The notes below the pieces were generated by a model. The model had not been told where the DNA came from. It ran no database searches and worked only from the letters and a program-made list of their open reading frames with translations. Shown piece by piece: positions 35,921-45,478 of a DNA stretch of 50,628 bases. Numbering within the stretch: position 1 is the stretch's first letter; every line of letters begins with the position of its first letter. The translations under genes and the position numbers were made by a program. The DNA comes from Flavobacteriales bacterium (GTDB lineage Bacteria > Bacteroidota > Bacteroidia > Flavobacteriales > Flavobacteriaceae), in NCBI GenBank assembly GCA_024641135.1, contig JAHEDS010000010.1, positions 1 through 50,628 of the forward strand, given 5' to 3'.

Positions 35921-36927
35921 TGTTTGAAGGAATTGAATTTGTTAATAAGGAATTCTTTTGGTTGCTATTATTAATTCCAATTGCAATAATTTGGTATCTG
36001 TTTAAGAATAAAAAGCAAACTGCAGAATTAAAAATATCTAGTTTAAAAGGTTTTAAACTTACCAATTCTTGGCTGCCAAAATTTAAACATGGATTATTTA
36101 TATTAAGGCTTTTGGCTATGGCTTTGATAATTACTGCTATGGCAAGACCTCAAACGGTTGACGTTTCTACACGTACCAAAACAACACGAGGAATAGATAT
36201 TGTCATGGCAATAGATGTGTCTGCCAGTATGTTGGCAAAAGATTTATCTCCTAACAGACTTGAAGCATTAAAAGAAGTAGCGGCTGAATTTATAAAAGAC
36301 AGGCCAAATGACAGAATTGGATTAGTAGAATATGCAGGAGAAAGCTATACCAGAACACCTATTACAAGTGATAAATCCATTATTTTAACGTCATTAAGGA
36401 GTATAAGATATAATACCATTATTGAAGGCGGAACAGCAATAGGATCTGGATTAGCGACAGCAGTAAACAGATTAAAGGATAGTAGGGCAAAAAGTAAAGT
36501 CATTATTCTATTAACAGATGGGGTGAATAATTCTGGGTTCATCGATCCTAAAATCGCCAGTGAATTGGCGGTTGAATATGGTATAAAAGTGTATACTATT
36601 GGAATTGGGACCAATGGAAATGCCTTATCTCCAGTTGGAATCGATCCTAGGTCTGGTGATTTTCAATATGCACGAGTTCAGGTAGAAATTGACGAAGTTT
36701 TACTAAAAGAAATTGCCGATGTTACTGGCGGAAAATATTTTAGAGCCACTAATAATGAAAAGTTAGAAGAAATATACAATGAAATTAATAAGCTTGAAAA
36801 GACGGATATTGATGAATTTAAGTATTACAATTATCAGGAAAAATTTCGTCCATTGGTGTTGTTAGCTGGATTTTTCTTGTTATTAGAGTTTTTATTAAGA
36901 ACTACCGTTTTTAGAAGTTTTGTTTAA
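35920..36927 (+). CDS. batA: VWA domain protein BatA
   Basis: A 335-residue inner-membrane VWA protein. Two N-terminal helices (FFWLLLLIPIAIIWYLF and FILRLLAMALIITAMA) precede a VWA domain with a complete metal-binding site: AIDVSASMLAKDLSPNRL, IEGGTAIGSGLATA and ILLTDGVNNSG. A C-terminal helix (LVLLAGFFLLLEFLL) closes it. It is the tandem paralogue of the following gene. Bat proteins are reported to support aerotolerance and stress fitness in Bacteroides; the mechanism is not settled. Confidence 0.93.
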   Translation: MFEGIEFVNKEFFWLLLLIPIAIIWYLFKNKKQTAELKISSLKGFKLTNSWLPKFKHGLFILRLLAMALIITAMARPQTVDVSTRTKTTRGIDIVMAIDVSASMLAKDLSPNRLEALKEVAAEFIKDRPNDRIGLVEYAGESYTRTPITSDKSIILTSLRSIRYNTIIEGGTAIGSGLATAVNRLKDSRAKSKVIILLTDGVNNSGFIDPKIASELAVEYGIKVYTIGIGTNGNALSPVGIDPRSGDFQYARVQVEIDEVLLKEIADVTGGKYFRATNNEKLEEIYNEINKLEKTDIDEFKYYNYQEKFRPLVLLAGFFLLLEFLLRTTVFRSFV

Positions 36928-36964
36928 ATGGAGTATCAAATCGTTGGATAATTATAGAGAATAG

Positions 36965-38002
36965 ATGTATCAGTTAGATGAAAAAATATGGTTTTGGGTT
37001 TTGGGAGTTATTCCTGTTATACTCCTAATCTTTCTTATTTTACAAATTTGGAAGCATAAAGCTCAAAGTAAATTTGCTGATAAATTGATGCTTAAAAGAT
37101 TAAGTCCAAATACCTCATTATTCAAATCTATATTAAAATTAGTGGTGTTGGGTTTTGTATTTGCGTTCATGACGATAGCTTTAGTAAACCCTAAAATTGG
37201 AACAAAACTTGAAACAGTAAAACGAGAAGGAGTGGATATTGTTTTTGCTATCGATGTCTCTAAAAGTATGTTGGCAGAAGACATTGCTCCAAACCGATTA
37301 GAAAAGGCAAAGCAATTAGTAACTCAAATCGTCAACAATTTAGCAAGCGACAGAGTTGGGATTATTGCCTATGCAGGAAAAGCTTTTCCGCAACTGCCAA
37401 TTACAACAGATTATGCAGCGGCAAAAATGTTTTTACAAAACATGAATACCGATATGTTGTCGTCTCAAGGGACTGCCATAGACGAAGCCATTAAACTAGC
37501 TAAAACCTATTATGATGATGAAGAACAAACCAATAGGGTACTTATTATCATTTCTGATGGAGAAGACCATAGCGAAGAAGCAGCCTCTGTGGCAGAAGAA
37601 GCAAATGAGGAGGGCATAAGAATTTTTACTATTGGTGTTGGTGATGTTAAAGGTGGACCAATTCCTGAAAAAAGAAATGGGATTGTTTTAAATTATAAAA
37701 AGGATAATAATGGTGAAACCGTTATAACAAAATTAAACGAAGACATTCTCCAATCTATTGCTGATAAGGCAAACGGAGTATATGTTAATGGTAAAAACAC
37801 TAACGAAGTGGTTGATCAAATAGGAGAAATATTAAATAAAATGGATAAAAAGGAATTTGAATCTAAACAATATGCCGATTTTAAAGACCAGTTTCAATGG
37901 TTTTTAGGTTTTGCTTTGTTCTTTTTATTTTTAGATATTTTCTTGTTAGAGCGTAAGACAGGCTGGTTAAAGAAATTAAATTTATTTAACGAGAATTTAT
38001 AA
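36965..38002 (+). CDS. batB: VWA domain protein BatB
   Basis: A 345-residue VWA membrane protein, paralogue of BatA with the same layout: two N-terminal helices, the metal site AIDVSKSMLAEDIAPNRLEKA, SSQGTAIDEAIKLA and IIISDGEDHSEEAA, and a C-terminal helix (FLGFALFFLFLDIFLL). It lies 37 nt after batA and 66 nt before batC. Confidence 0.93.
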   Translation: MYQLDEKIWFWVLGVIPVILLIFLILQIWKHKAQSKFADKLMLKRLSPNTSLFKSILKLVVLGFVFAFMTIALVNPKIGTKLETVKREGVDIVFAIDVSKSMLAEDIAPNRLEKAKQLVTQIVNNLASDRVGIIAYAGKAFPQLPITTDYAAAKMFLQNMNTDMLSSQGTAIDEAIKLAKTYYDDEEQTNRVLIIISDGEDHSEEAASVAEEANEEGIRIFTIGVGDVKGGPIPEKRNGIVLNYKKDNNGETVITKLNEDILQSIADKANGVYVNGKNTNEVVDQIGEILNKMDKKEFESKQYADFKDQFQWFLGFALFFLFLDIFLLERKTGWLKKLNLFNENL

Positions 38003-38068
38003 ATCCTTTAACAAAGTGAAATATATAGGTTTAATATCTTTATTTAGGTTTAATAAGTAAGAAAGAAA

Positions 38069-38920
38069 ATGAAATTGAAGAACTTTTTAATAATTATAAC
38101 AGCGTTATTTAGTGCGGTTTCTTTTTCACAAGAAAAGAAAGAACAAAATGTAATAGCCGAAAAAAAGGCGAATAGTTTTGTTTATGAAGGTAATCAACTG
38201 TCTAAGGAAGATGATTTTGTTGCTGCTGAAATGGAATACAGAAAGGCTATTTCAGAGAATGCCACTAATACAGCGGGCGCTTACAATTTAGCAAATGCCT
38301 ATTTTAAAAAAGGTGAATTTGAAGAAGCATTATATCGTCAGCAACAAGTAGTTAATACGTCTACATCTAAGGAAGAAAAGCATAAAGCATTTCATAATAT
38401 AGGCAATATTTTAATGCAAAATAAAAAATGCAAAGAGGCCGTTGAGGCCTATAAAAATGCATTAAGAAATGATCCAACTGATGAGGAAACGCGGTACAAT
38501 TTAGGACTTGCAAAAGAGTGTGCCGAGCAGCAAAAAGATAAGCAGGATCAGAATAAAGACAACAAGGATAATCAAGATAAAAAGGACGAGAATAAAGATA
38601 AGCAGGACGAAAAGGATAAGGAAGGGGATAATAAAGACAAGCAAGACCAAAAGGATAAAGGCGACCAAGACAAAAAAGAAGGAGATGACAAAAAAGACGA
38701 TGAAGGAAAGCCTAAAGATGACAAACAAGATCAGCAAAAAGGAAAAGAAGACAATCAAAATAAAGATCAGCAAAAACCACAACCACAACCCGGAAAACTA
38801 TCTGATCAGCAAATAAAAAGCTTGTTGGAGGCTATGAACAATCAAGAACAAAAAGTTCAGGAGAAAATAAATGCCGAAAAGCAAAAAGGTGTAAAAGTAA
38901 AAACCGAAAAGGATTGGTAA
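38069..38920 (+). CDS. batC: TPR protein BatC
   Basis: A 283-residue exported protein: signal MKLKNFLIIITALFSAVSFSQ, then TPR repeats (DDFVAAEMEYRKAISENATN, NTAGAYNLANAYFKKGEFEE, AFHNIGNILMQNKKCKEAVE). A long lysine/aspartate/glutamine-rich tail (about 155-245) is probably disordered. The tail's low complexity creates spurious ORFs on both strands. It is presumed to be a scaffold of the Bat complex. Confidence 0.9.
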   Translation: MKLKNFLIIITALFSAVSFSQEKKEQNVIAEKKANSFVYEGNQLSKEDDFVAAEMEYRKAISENATNTAGAYNLANAYFKKGEFEEALYRQQQVVNTSTSKEEKHKAFHNIGNILMQNKKCKEAVEAYKNALRNDPTDEETRYNLGLAKECAEQQKDKQDQNKDNKDNQDKKDENKDKQDEKDKEGDNKDKQDQKDKGDQDKKEGDDKKDDEGKPKDDKQDQQKGKEDNQNKDQQKPQPQPGKLSDQQIKSLLEAMNNQEQKVQEKINAEKQKGVKVKTEKDW

Positions 38921-38939
38921 TTAGAAAGACAGTGCGTTT

Positions 38940-40712
38940 ATGAAATTTATAAAACATACTGCATTAGTATTTATCTTATTGGTAGGCAGTATTTCTTACT
39001 CACAAGTTAAATTTGAAGCTAAGGTAAGTAAGAATAAGCTAGGTGTTAATGAGCGGTTACGCGTGGATTTTGAAATGAATCAGGATGGCGATCATTTTAA
39101 TCCACCAGACTTTAGTGAGTTTACAGTTGTAGGAGGCCCAAATCAGTCTGTAAGTAATTCATGGATAAATGGGGTGCGCTCGTTTACTAAAACCTATAGT
39201 TATTTTTTGGCCCCTAAAAGACAAGGAAACTTCAGTATCGATCAGGCTTCAATAATAATAGATGGCCAAGCTTATAAAACGATACCTTTAAAAATTGAAG
39301 TAACTGCCGCCGTCGATATCCCTAAAGACCCTAATGATCCAAATTACTTAGCAGCGGAAAATATTCATTTAGTGGCTGAAATTTCTAAAACAGACCCCTA
39401 TTTAAACGAAGCAATTACAGTTGTTTATAAATTGTATGTGTCTCCAAATACAGGGGTTGATAATTGGCAGGAAATAGATAGTCCAAGATATAATGATTTC
39501 TGGAGTCAGAATATTGATATGCAAGGCCAAAAAGTACAGACAGGAACGTATAATGGTGAAGATTATCGTTATCTGGTTTTAAGAAAAACAGTCTTATATC
39601 CTCAAAAAACGGGAAAGTTAAATATTGAACCCTTAAGTTTAGATATTTCTGTGCAGGTTCCTACAAGTAGACGAGATATTTTTGGCAGAACTTTGATGTC
39701 TCAAGCTCATAGAACAGTATCAGCAGGAAGCAAAACAATAGATGTAAAGCCATTACCAGAAGTTGGAAAACCAGTAGATTTTTCGGGTGCTGTGGGCGAT
39801 TTTAGTTTTAATGTTACAATGTCTAAAACAGATCTTAAAGCGTCTGAATCTTTAGAGGCAAAAGTTGAGGTAAAAGGAAAAGGAAATTTAAAACTTATTA
39901 ATCTTCCTAAAATATCCTTGCCTAGTGCATTAGAGGTATATGAACCAGAGCATAATGAAAATGTACAAACAAACATGGAAGGTATGCAAGGTTCAATTTC
40001 TGACACCTATACTATAGTGCCTCAATTTAAAGGTAAATACCCTGCCCCAAGTATTTCATTTTCATATTTCGATTTAAAAACAGAAACCTATAAACATTTA
40101 GATTCAAAAGAAATAATCATCAATGTTTTGGAAGGACCTACCAGCGGGACTAGTTCAAATGATAATATAGCAGCTAATAGCGTAAAACAACCGGTGGTTT
40201 TGAGTAATGATCAATTTGCATATATTAAAACTAAATCTGATTTCACTTCTGTTACGCCTTCGTATTTTTTTCAAAGTAAATTATTTTGGAGTTCTTTATT
40301 ATTACCATTTTTAGCAATTCCATTAGCAATATTTATTAGAAGAAAAAAAGCTGAACGAGATGCTGATATTTTTGGTAATAGAATGAGAGCAGCCGATAGA
40401 TTGGCTAAAAAATATTTAAGTCATGCGAAAAAAGCTTTAGGTAAAAAAGAAGCATTTTATGTAGCACTTGAAAAGGCATTGCATAACTATTTAAAGGCAA
40501 AATTACATCTAGAAACCAGTGATTTTAGTAAAGATATTATTAAAAATCTTCTTATAGAACGTAAGGTAGATAAAGAAGTCATTACTGATTTTATAAGTAT
40601 TTTAGAAAGTTGTGAATTGGCTCGTTACACCCCAATAAACATTGTAACTATGCAGCATGATTACGAAAAAGCTGCCAAAACTATTTCATTAATTGATAAG
40701 CAAGCAAGTTAA
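38940..40712 (+). CDS. batD: BatD oxygen-tolerance protein
   Basis: A 590-residue exported membrane-anchored protein. Signal FIKHTALVFILLVGSISYSQ, followed by BatD beta-sandwich repeats (VKFEAKVSKNKLGVNERLRVDFEMNQ; EAITVVYKLYVSP; DFSFNVTMSKTDLKASESLE). One membrane helix near 440-460 (SLLLPFLAIPLAIFI) leads to a cytoplasmic helical tail. The start follows batC by 19 nt and the stop precedes batE by one base. Confidence 0.92.
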   Translation: MKFIKHTALVFILLVGSISYSQVKFEAKVSKNKLGVNERLRVDFEMNQDGDHFNPPDFSEFTVVGGPNQSVSNSWINGVRSFTKTYSYFLAPKRQGNFSIDQASIIIDGQAYKTIPLKIEVTAAVDIPKDPNDPNYLAAENIHLVAEISKTDPYLNEAITVVYKLYVSPNTGVDNWQEIDSPRYNDFWSQNIDMQGQKVQTGTYNGEDYRYLVLRKTVLYPQKTGKLNIEPLSLDISVQVPTSRRDIFGRTLMSQAHRTVSAGSKTIDVKPLPEVGKPVDFSGAVGDFSFNVTMSKTDLKASESLEAKVEVKGKGNLKLINLPKISLPSALEVYEPEHNENVQTNMEGMQGSISDTYTIVPQFKGKYPAPSISFSYFDLKTETYKHLDSKEIIINVLEGPTSGTSSNDNIAANSVKQPVVLSNDQFAYIKTKSDFTSVTPSYFFQSKLFWSSLLLPFLAIPLAIFIRRKKAERDADIFGNRMRAADRLAKKYLSHAKKALGKKEAFYVALEKALHNYLKAKLHLETSDFSKDIIKNLLIERKVDKEVITDFISILESCELARYTPINIVTMQHDYEKAAKTISLIDKQAS

Positions 40713-40713
40713 T

Positions 40714-41463
40714 ATGAAACAGTTCTTATACATTCTTATCTTTTTTATTAGTTCGATAACTTTTGCTCAAAACCAAAGCTTATTCGAACAAGGAAATACG
40801 CTTTATAATGAAGGCAGATATGAGGAGGCCATTCAAAAGTATCAGGCCATTTTAAAGACAAAAAATCATTCAGAAGCCTTATATTTTAATTTGGCGAATT
40901 CACATTATAAATTAAATCATATTGCACCAAGTATTTACTATTACGAAAAAGCATTACAGTTAGCGCCTGACGATCAGGATATAATAAACAACTTGGCCTT
41001 TGCTAAAAATATGACTATTGATGCGATTGATGTAGTACCATCGGCAGGTTTTAATAAACTTATAAGAAGCATAACAGATGTTATGAGCGTTGATAACTGG
41101 GCGAAAGTTTCTGTTGGGTCTGTTATTCTATTCGTAATAATATTTTTATTATACTATGTTACCTATTCTACTTTAAAAAAGAGAATTGCTTTTATTACCA
41201 GTAATTTATTTCTTTTTTTGGCGGTATTCTCTGTGGCCATTGCTTTTCATAAAAATAATCTGAACAAAAAAGATAAACCGGCAATAATTTTTGCACAAGA
41301 AACGGTTATTAAAAGTGAACCAAATAAGAGAAGTCAGGAATTATTTAGATTACACGAAGGCACCAAAGTTCAAATTCTTGATACGGTTAATCAATGGAAA
41401 GAAATAAAGCTTGCCGACGGTAAAGTAGGTTGGATTGAAAACGAAGATATTAAAGAACTTTAA
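40714..41463 (+). CDS. batE: BatE: TPR and SH3 domain membrane protein
   Basis: A 249-residue protein ending the Bat operon. Signal MKQFLYILIFFISSITFAQ, TPR repeats (LFEQGNTLYNEGRYEEAIQKY; ALYFNLANSHYKLNHIAPSI), two membrane helices (about 135-150 and 160-180), then a bacterial SH3-like domain (FAQETVIKSEPNKRSQELFRL ... VGWIENEDIKEL; quoted in part). The track start lies inside batD; the ATG one base after the batD stop gives a proper signal peptide. Confidence 0.92.
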   Translation: MKQFLYILIFFISSITFAQNQSLFEQGNTLYNEGRYEEAIQKYQAILKTKNHSEALYFNLANSHYKLNHIAPSIYYYEKALQLAPDDQDIINNLAFAKNMTIDAIDVVPSAGFNKLIRSITDVMSVDNWAKVSVGSVILFVIIFLLYYVTYSTLKKRIAFITSNLFLFLAVFSVAIAFHKNNLNKKDKPAIIFAQETVIKSEPNKRSQELFRLHEGTKVQILDTVNQWKEIKLADGKVGWIENEDIKEL

Positions 41464-41502
41464 TTTATTTGGATTATATTTATCTAAGACAAATAAAGTA
41501 TT

Positions 41503-42129
41503 ATGGACTTAAATAAAGTTTTCAAAAACAACGATCAGTGGATTAAAGAAAAACTTGCCTTAGACCCCAACTTTTTCAGTGATTTAGGGAAAGGACAAAG
41601 CCCAGAACTTCTATTTATTGGTTGCTCAGACAGTAGAGTTTCTGCCGAAGAATTGATGGGGTTAGGTCCAGGCGATGTGTTCGTTCATCGCAACATTGCA
41701 AATATGGTAATCAGTATAGATTTGAATGCAATGTCAGTCGTTAATTATGCTGTTAATTTTCTTAAAGTAAATCATGTTATTGTTTGCGGGCATTATGAAT
41801 GTGGAGGTGTTAAAGCCGCAATGCAATCGGCCGATTTAGGTATTTTAAATCCATGGCTTCGTAATATCCGGGATGTCTATAGAATTCATAAAAACGAATT
41901 AAATAGTATTTCTGATGAAGATAAGAAGTACGAGCGACTAGTAGAACTTAACGTTAAAGAGCAGTGTGTAAACTTAATAAAAACGGCTGCAGTTCAGAAG
42001 GCCTATAGAGATCGTGGGTTACAAGTTCATGGATGGGTTTTTGATGTCCATACAGGTAAACTTATCGATTTAAAAATAGATTTCGAGAAGTATTTAAAAG
42101 ACATTATGGAAATTTATCATTTAGATTAA
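41503..42129 (+). CDS. can: beta-class carbonic anhydrase
   Basis: A 208-residue carbonic anhydrase interconverting CO2 and bicarbonate. Zinc ligands: cysteine in FIGCSDSRVSAEE (with the CxDxR pair), and histidine and cysteine in VIVCGHYECGGVKAAM. GPGDVFVHRNIANMV is typical. No signal peptide, so it is cytoplasmic. It follows the Bat operon by 39 nt and may have its own weak -7 box (TATATTTA). Confidence 0.95.
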   Translation: MDLNKVFKNNDQWIKEKLALDPNFFSDLGKGQSPELLFIGCSDSRVSAEELMGLGPGDVFVHRNIANMVISIDLNAMSVVNYAVNFLKVNHVIVCGHYECGGVKAAMQSADLGILNPWLRNIRDVYRIHKNELNSISDEDKKYERLVELNVKEQCVNLIKTAAVQKAYRDRGLQVHGWVFDVHTGKLIDLKIDFEKYLKDIMEIYHLD

Positions 42130-42138
42130 AATGAGCAT

Positions 42139-42675
42139 TTAAATAATCTCTTCCTCCATTTCAGGATCAATACCGTCCTCACCAATAGGTTTTCCATTTA
42201 CCAAAACGTTCGGGAATAAGGTTGGTATTAAAGATTTCACAGGCTCGTAAAGTACAGATTCTTGTTTGTCTTGCTCTTTAACAAAGGGCACATTAGCATT
42301 TATTTTATCTAAAACAATAAGCACTACACTTAATATAAATGCAACTTTTAATCCACCAAAAAAAGCGCCAAACACTTTGTTAATAAGACCTAGCATAGCA
42401 AAGTCGGCTATTTTGGTTAATGCTTTTCCTGCTAAGGCAATAACTAATATTATTACGATAAATGTAATAATAAAGGCGGCTATATTTACTGAATTTTCAT
42501 TCCAGTCGACTCTTTCTTTTAAAAAGTTGGCTGCAAAGTTACTAAAATGAAAAGCACCGTATACACCTGCTATTAAAGCAACTAATGAAGCTAATTCAAC
42601 AAAAAAACCACGCATAAAACCACGAACTAATCCTAAAACCAGTAGGGTTAATAAGGCTAAATCTAAAACACTCAT
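42139..42675 (-). CDS. CvpA family membrane protein
   Basis: A 178-residue CvpA-type membrane protein with about four helices (LALLTLLVLGLVRGFMRGFF; LVALIAGVYGAFHFS; VNIAAFIITFIVIILVIALAG; FGGLKVAFILSVVLIVL). The glycine-rich RGFMRGFFVELASL start is typical. Family members are needed for colicin V production in E. coli and for envelope integrity elsewhere. A perfect -7 box lies upstream. Divergent from the next gene. Confidence 0.9.
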   Translation of the reverse strand: MSVLDLALLTLLVLGLVRGFMRGFFVELASLVALIAGVYGAFHFSNFAANFLKERVDWNENSVNIAAFIITFIVIILVIALAGKALTKIADFAMLGLINKVFGAFFGGLKVAFILSVVLIVLDKINANVPFVKEQDKQESVLYEPVKSLIPTLFPNVLVNGKPIGEDGIDPEMEEEII

Positions 42676-42692
42676 AACAAACAGATTTATAA

Positions 42693-42700
42693 CAAATATA
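42693..42700 (-). promoter_or_regulatory. -7 promoter box of the cvpA gene
   Basis: TATATTTG on the minus strand fits TAnnTTTG, 18 nt before the ATG at 42675. No -33 TTTG is at normal spacing. A divergent weak -7 box (TAACTTTA, 42725-42732) faces the other gene. Confidence 0.5.
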
Positions 42701-42748
42701 AAGTTTTGATACCAAACAACTTTGTAACTTTACAACTTTAAATCATAT

Positions 42749-43105
42749 ATGTCAAGAGACGAACAATTAAAACAACGCTGGGAATTGGTAACAGAAAAGT
42801 TATCCAATCAATTTGCAGATGGAGACCTATTAGATCTCGATGCAATAATATATTTAATTGGTGTGCAAGAACTGGGTCAGTTAGACCGTACTTTTAAAAA
42901 GGAGCAAAAGCTCGATTTAATGCACATTGCCATTTGTAAACTATTAATGCCTTATGGTTATTATGAGCTAGAATTTGTTGATGATGAAGGATGGCCTCAT
43001 TATAGAGCTTTGGAATCTTTACCATTTTTGAAAGCAGGAGAACAAAGTGTTTTAATGAAAGAAGCCATCGTAAACTATTTTGTTGAGACAGACTACATAG
43101 ATTAA
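42749..43105 (+). CDS. conserved hypothetical protein (118 aa)
   Basis: A small soluble acidic protein with no signal or membrane segment. Sequence such as DGDLLDLDAIIYLIGVQELG and HIAICKLLMPYGYYELEFVDDEGWPHY looks well structured and I recall similar proteins in other Bacteroidota, but no function. It lies between the divergent cvpA and pheS, 75 nt before pheS, which has its own -7 box. Confidence 0.8.
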   Translation: MSRDEQLKQRWELVTEKLSNQFADGDLLDLDAIIYLIGVQELGQLDRTFKKEQKLDLMHIAICKLLMPYGYYELEFVDDEGWPHYRALESLPFLKAGEQSVLMKEAIVNYFVETDYID

Positions 43106-43151
43106 GGCCATAGTATTACAATATCATTAGCTCAATTCTAACAAAAATCAT

Positions 43152-43159
43152 TAAATTTG
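43152..43159 (+). promoter_or_regulatory. -7 promoter box of pheS
   Basis: TAAATTTG fits TAnnTTTG, 21 nt before the pheS ATG. No clear -33 TTTG. Confidence 0.5.
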
Positions 43160-43180
43160 CCATCATTTTGAACAGATATC

Positions 43181-44200
43181 ATGATAGATAAGATAAAGGA
43201 ACTTATTGCTGAAGCCGAAGCGTTTAAAGCGCAGTCTAAAGAGGAGGTAGAAACTTTTCGTATAAAATATTTAGGTAAAAAGGGATTATTAAACGACTAT
43301 TTTGCGGAGTTTAAAAATGTCCCGAACGATCAAAAAAAGGAATTTGGACAGGTTATTAATAAGCTTAAAAAAACCGCTGAAGATAAAGTCATTGCTTTAA
43401 AGGAAGAACTTGAAAGTAATGAGGAAGTTAAAGGTGTTTATGGTGATTTATCTAGACCAGGAGAGCCTATTCAAATTGGTGCACGTCATCCTATATCAAT
43501 TGTAAAAAATCAAATTATTGATATATTTTCTCGAATAGGGTTTAATGTAAGTGAAGGACCAGAAATGGAAGACGACTGGCATAACTTTACAGCTTTGAAT
43601 TTACCAGAATACCATCCGGCAAGAGATATGCAGGATACGTTTTTTATTCAAACCAATCCTGATATTTTGTTGCGTACCCACACGAGTTCTGTACAGGTAC
43701 GTTATATGGAAAACAACAAACCACCAATTCGTACAATTTCACCGGGCCGTGTATTTAGAAATGAGGCTATTTCGGCGCGTTCACATTGTTTTTTCCATCA
43801 GGTAGAGGGCTTATATATTGATAAAGATGTCAGTTTTGCAGATCTTAAGCAAACACTTCAGTATTTTACAACTGAGATGTTTGGTAAATCTAAAATTCGT
43901 TTACGTCCATCGTATTTTCCGTTTACTGAACCAAGCGCAGAGGTAGATGTATATTGGGGCTTAGAAACGGAGACCGATTATAAGATGACGAAAGGAACCG
44001 GCTGGCTAGAAATTATGGGCTGTGGAATGGTAGACCCTAACGTGCTTGAAAACTGTGGGATTGATTCTAAAGAATATTCTGGGTTTGCTTTTGGAATGGG
44101 TATCGACAGAATTGCTCTGTTACTACATCAAATTAGCGATATTAGGTTACTAAGTGAAAATGATGTGAGGTTTTTAGAGCAGTTTAAATCTGCACTTTAG
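43181..44200 (+). CDS. pheS: phenylalanyl-tRNA synthetase alpha subunit
   Basis: A 339-residue class II aminoacyl-tRNA synthetase subunit charging tRNA-Phe. An N-terminal coiled coil (about 1-85) precedes the catalytic core: GPEMEDDWHNFTALNLPEYH, RTHTSSVQVRYM, GRVFRNEAISARSH (motif 2), LRPSYFPFTEPSAEVDV and GFAFGMGIDRIALLLHQI (motif 3). pheT is not adjacent, as is common in Bacteroidetes. It converges on the DUF3999 gene with no clear terminator. Confidence 0.97.
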   Translation: MIDKIKELIAEAEAFKAQSKEEVETFRIKYLGKKGLLNDYFAEFKNVPNDQKKEFGQVINKLKKTAEDKVIALKEELESNEEVKGVYGDLSRPGEPIQIGARHPISIVKNQIIDIFSRIGFNVSEGPEMEDDWHNFTALNLPEYHPARDMQDTFFIQTNPDILLRTHTSSVQVRYMENNKPPIRTISPGRVFRNEAISARSHCFFHQVEGLYIDKDVSFADLKQTLQYFTTEMFGKSKIRLRPSYFPFTEPSAEVDVYWGLETETDYKMTKGTGWLEIMGCGMVDPNVLENCGIDSKEYSGFAFGMGIDRIALLLHQISDIRLLSENDVRFLEQFKSAL

Positions 44201-44248
44201 ATTTTGTTTATTTTATTAGTCATTTTTAGCTTTTTTCCAAGCAATATA

Positions 44249-45478
44249 TCATCTTGATTTAATCATTTTTAATGAGAAAAAACCAAGAATAGCGATTACT
44301 AATATTAAAATTCCCCAAAGCCAATATTTGTTTTCAAACAAAGGCATTAATTTTGAGCTAGGTTCTTTTTCAATAGACTCCTCTTTCCCTAATGTTAAAG
44401 CCACTAAGGGTTCGGAAATTTTAGTTGTGAACTGGTCAATATCATAACGAGGTTTCTTGCTACCAGTTTTATTCCCATAGGTTAAATAATATTTTGCTGG
44501 TTTTGTAAACCTAATAAAGAGTTCGCATACCGGACCAACTATTTCAACAGTATCAAGATCTAATGGCTGATTGTCTTGATTGTCAATACTTATTTTTAGT
44601 TTTTTAACTAATGTATTTTCAAATGTGAAGTCGTTATTTTCAACAGAACTTAGGGTGCCATTGGTTAAAGTTCTATAATCATATAACCATTTTTTTTGAG
44701 TTTTTACGCTATCAGAAATATATTGTAACCTAACAGGGCGATAATAATCAAAGGGTGAATTAATATGCATACTTACGCTGCTAACAGGAACAAATTGAGG
44801 TAACTCAATATCTAATTCGGTGGTTTGTTTTTGTTTGTTTTCTTTGGTTATTAATTGTTTAATAGGATACTTATTATAATCACCATTTTCGACTGTTTTA
44901 AGAAGCGCTTTCACTGTTTTTAATCCAGGTTTTTCATTGGTTTTCATTAAAATTCTGAAATACTTATAACTAGAAACGGGAAAGTTTACATTGGTAAATT
45001 GATAATGCGTATCGGCATTATTAATGGATAAGATGCGGTAATCATCAATAATTGTAAACCATTCGTTCTGGTTTTGGCTGCCTTCTAACTTAATTAGCCA
45101 ATCAAAATTAAATTGTTTAAAATCTAATTGAAACTGATTAATATTCGTTTTTTCAGGAAATTGAATTGTAAAATAATACCCCGTATCATTAAAAGAACTA
45201 TTTGTAATTTTTAAATTCACTAACGTGTTTACAATAGAAGCGTTCTTAAATTTCAATAAATAGGGAGCTTCAATGGTGTCATTCGTTGCCGTTAAACCAA
45301 ACACTCTAATATCTGAAAAACTGGGAGAAAGGTGATTAAAAACGTCTTTGGGCAAGGTGACTTTATGCCATAAATTAGTAACTCCTGTTAATTCGCGCTT
45401 ATAGCTAAATTCCTGCATTTGCGCATGAATAAATGCAAAGGCAAATAAAAGAATACTTACACATATTTTACGCTTCAT
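44249..45478 (-). CDS. DUF3999 family membrane-anchored protein
   Basis: A 409-residue exported protein with signal MKRKICVSILLFAFAFIHAQ, a long beta-rich extracytoplasmic part (FSYKRELTGVTNLWHKVTLP; PSFSDIRVFGLTATNDTIEA) and a C-terminal helix (YWLWGILILVIAILGFFSL). This is the DUF3999 layout. It is paired with the DUF2339 gene, whose stop it overlaps by 11 nt; such pairs recur in proteobacteria and Bacteroidetes. Role unknown, presumed envelope. The track start adds four residues; the ATG overlapping the upstream stop is preferred. Confidence 0.88.
   Translation of the reverse strand: MKRKICVSILLFAFAFIHAQMQEFSYKRELTGVTNLWHKVTLPKDVFNHLSPSFSDIRVFGLTATNDTIEAPYLLKFKNASIVNTLVNLKITNSSFNDTGYYFTIQFPEKTNINQFQLDFKQFNFDWLIKLEGSQNQNEWFTIIDDYRILSINNADTHYQFTNVNFPVSSYKYFRILMKTNEKPGLKTVKALLKTVENGDYNKYPIKQLITKENKQKQTTELDIELPQFVPVSSVSMHINSPFDYYRPVRLQYISDSVKTQKKWLYDYRTLTNGTLSSVENNDFTFENTLVKKLKISIDNQDNQPLDLDTVEIVGPVCELFIRFTKPAKYYLTYGNKTGSKKPRYDIDQFTTKISEPLVALTLGKEESIEKEPSSKLMPLFENKYWLWGILILVIAILGFFSLKMIKSR

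Noticed and set aside
38501-38816. Open reading frames on both strands of batC
   Set aside because: They are shadows of the Lys/Asp/Gln-rich tail; their compositions (poly-Leu/Ile/Val/Phe or Lys/Ile/Thr) reflect codon bias of that tail.
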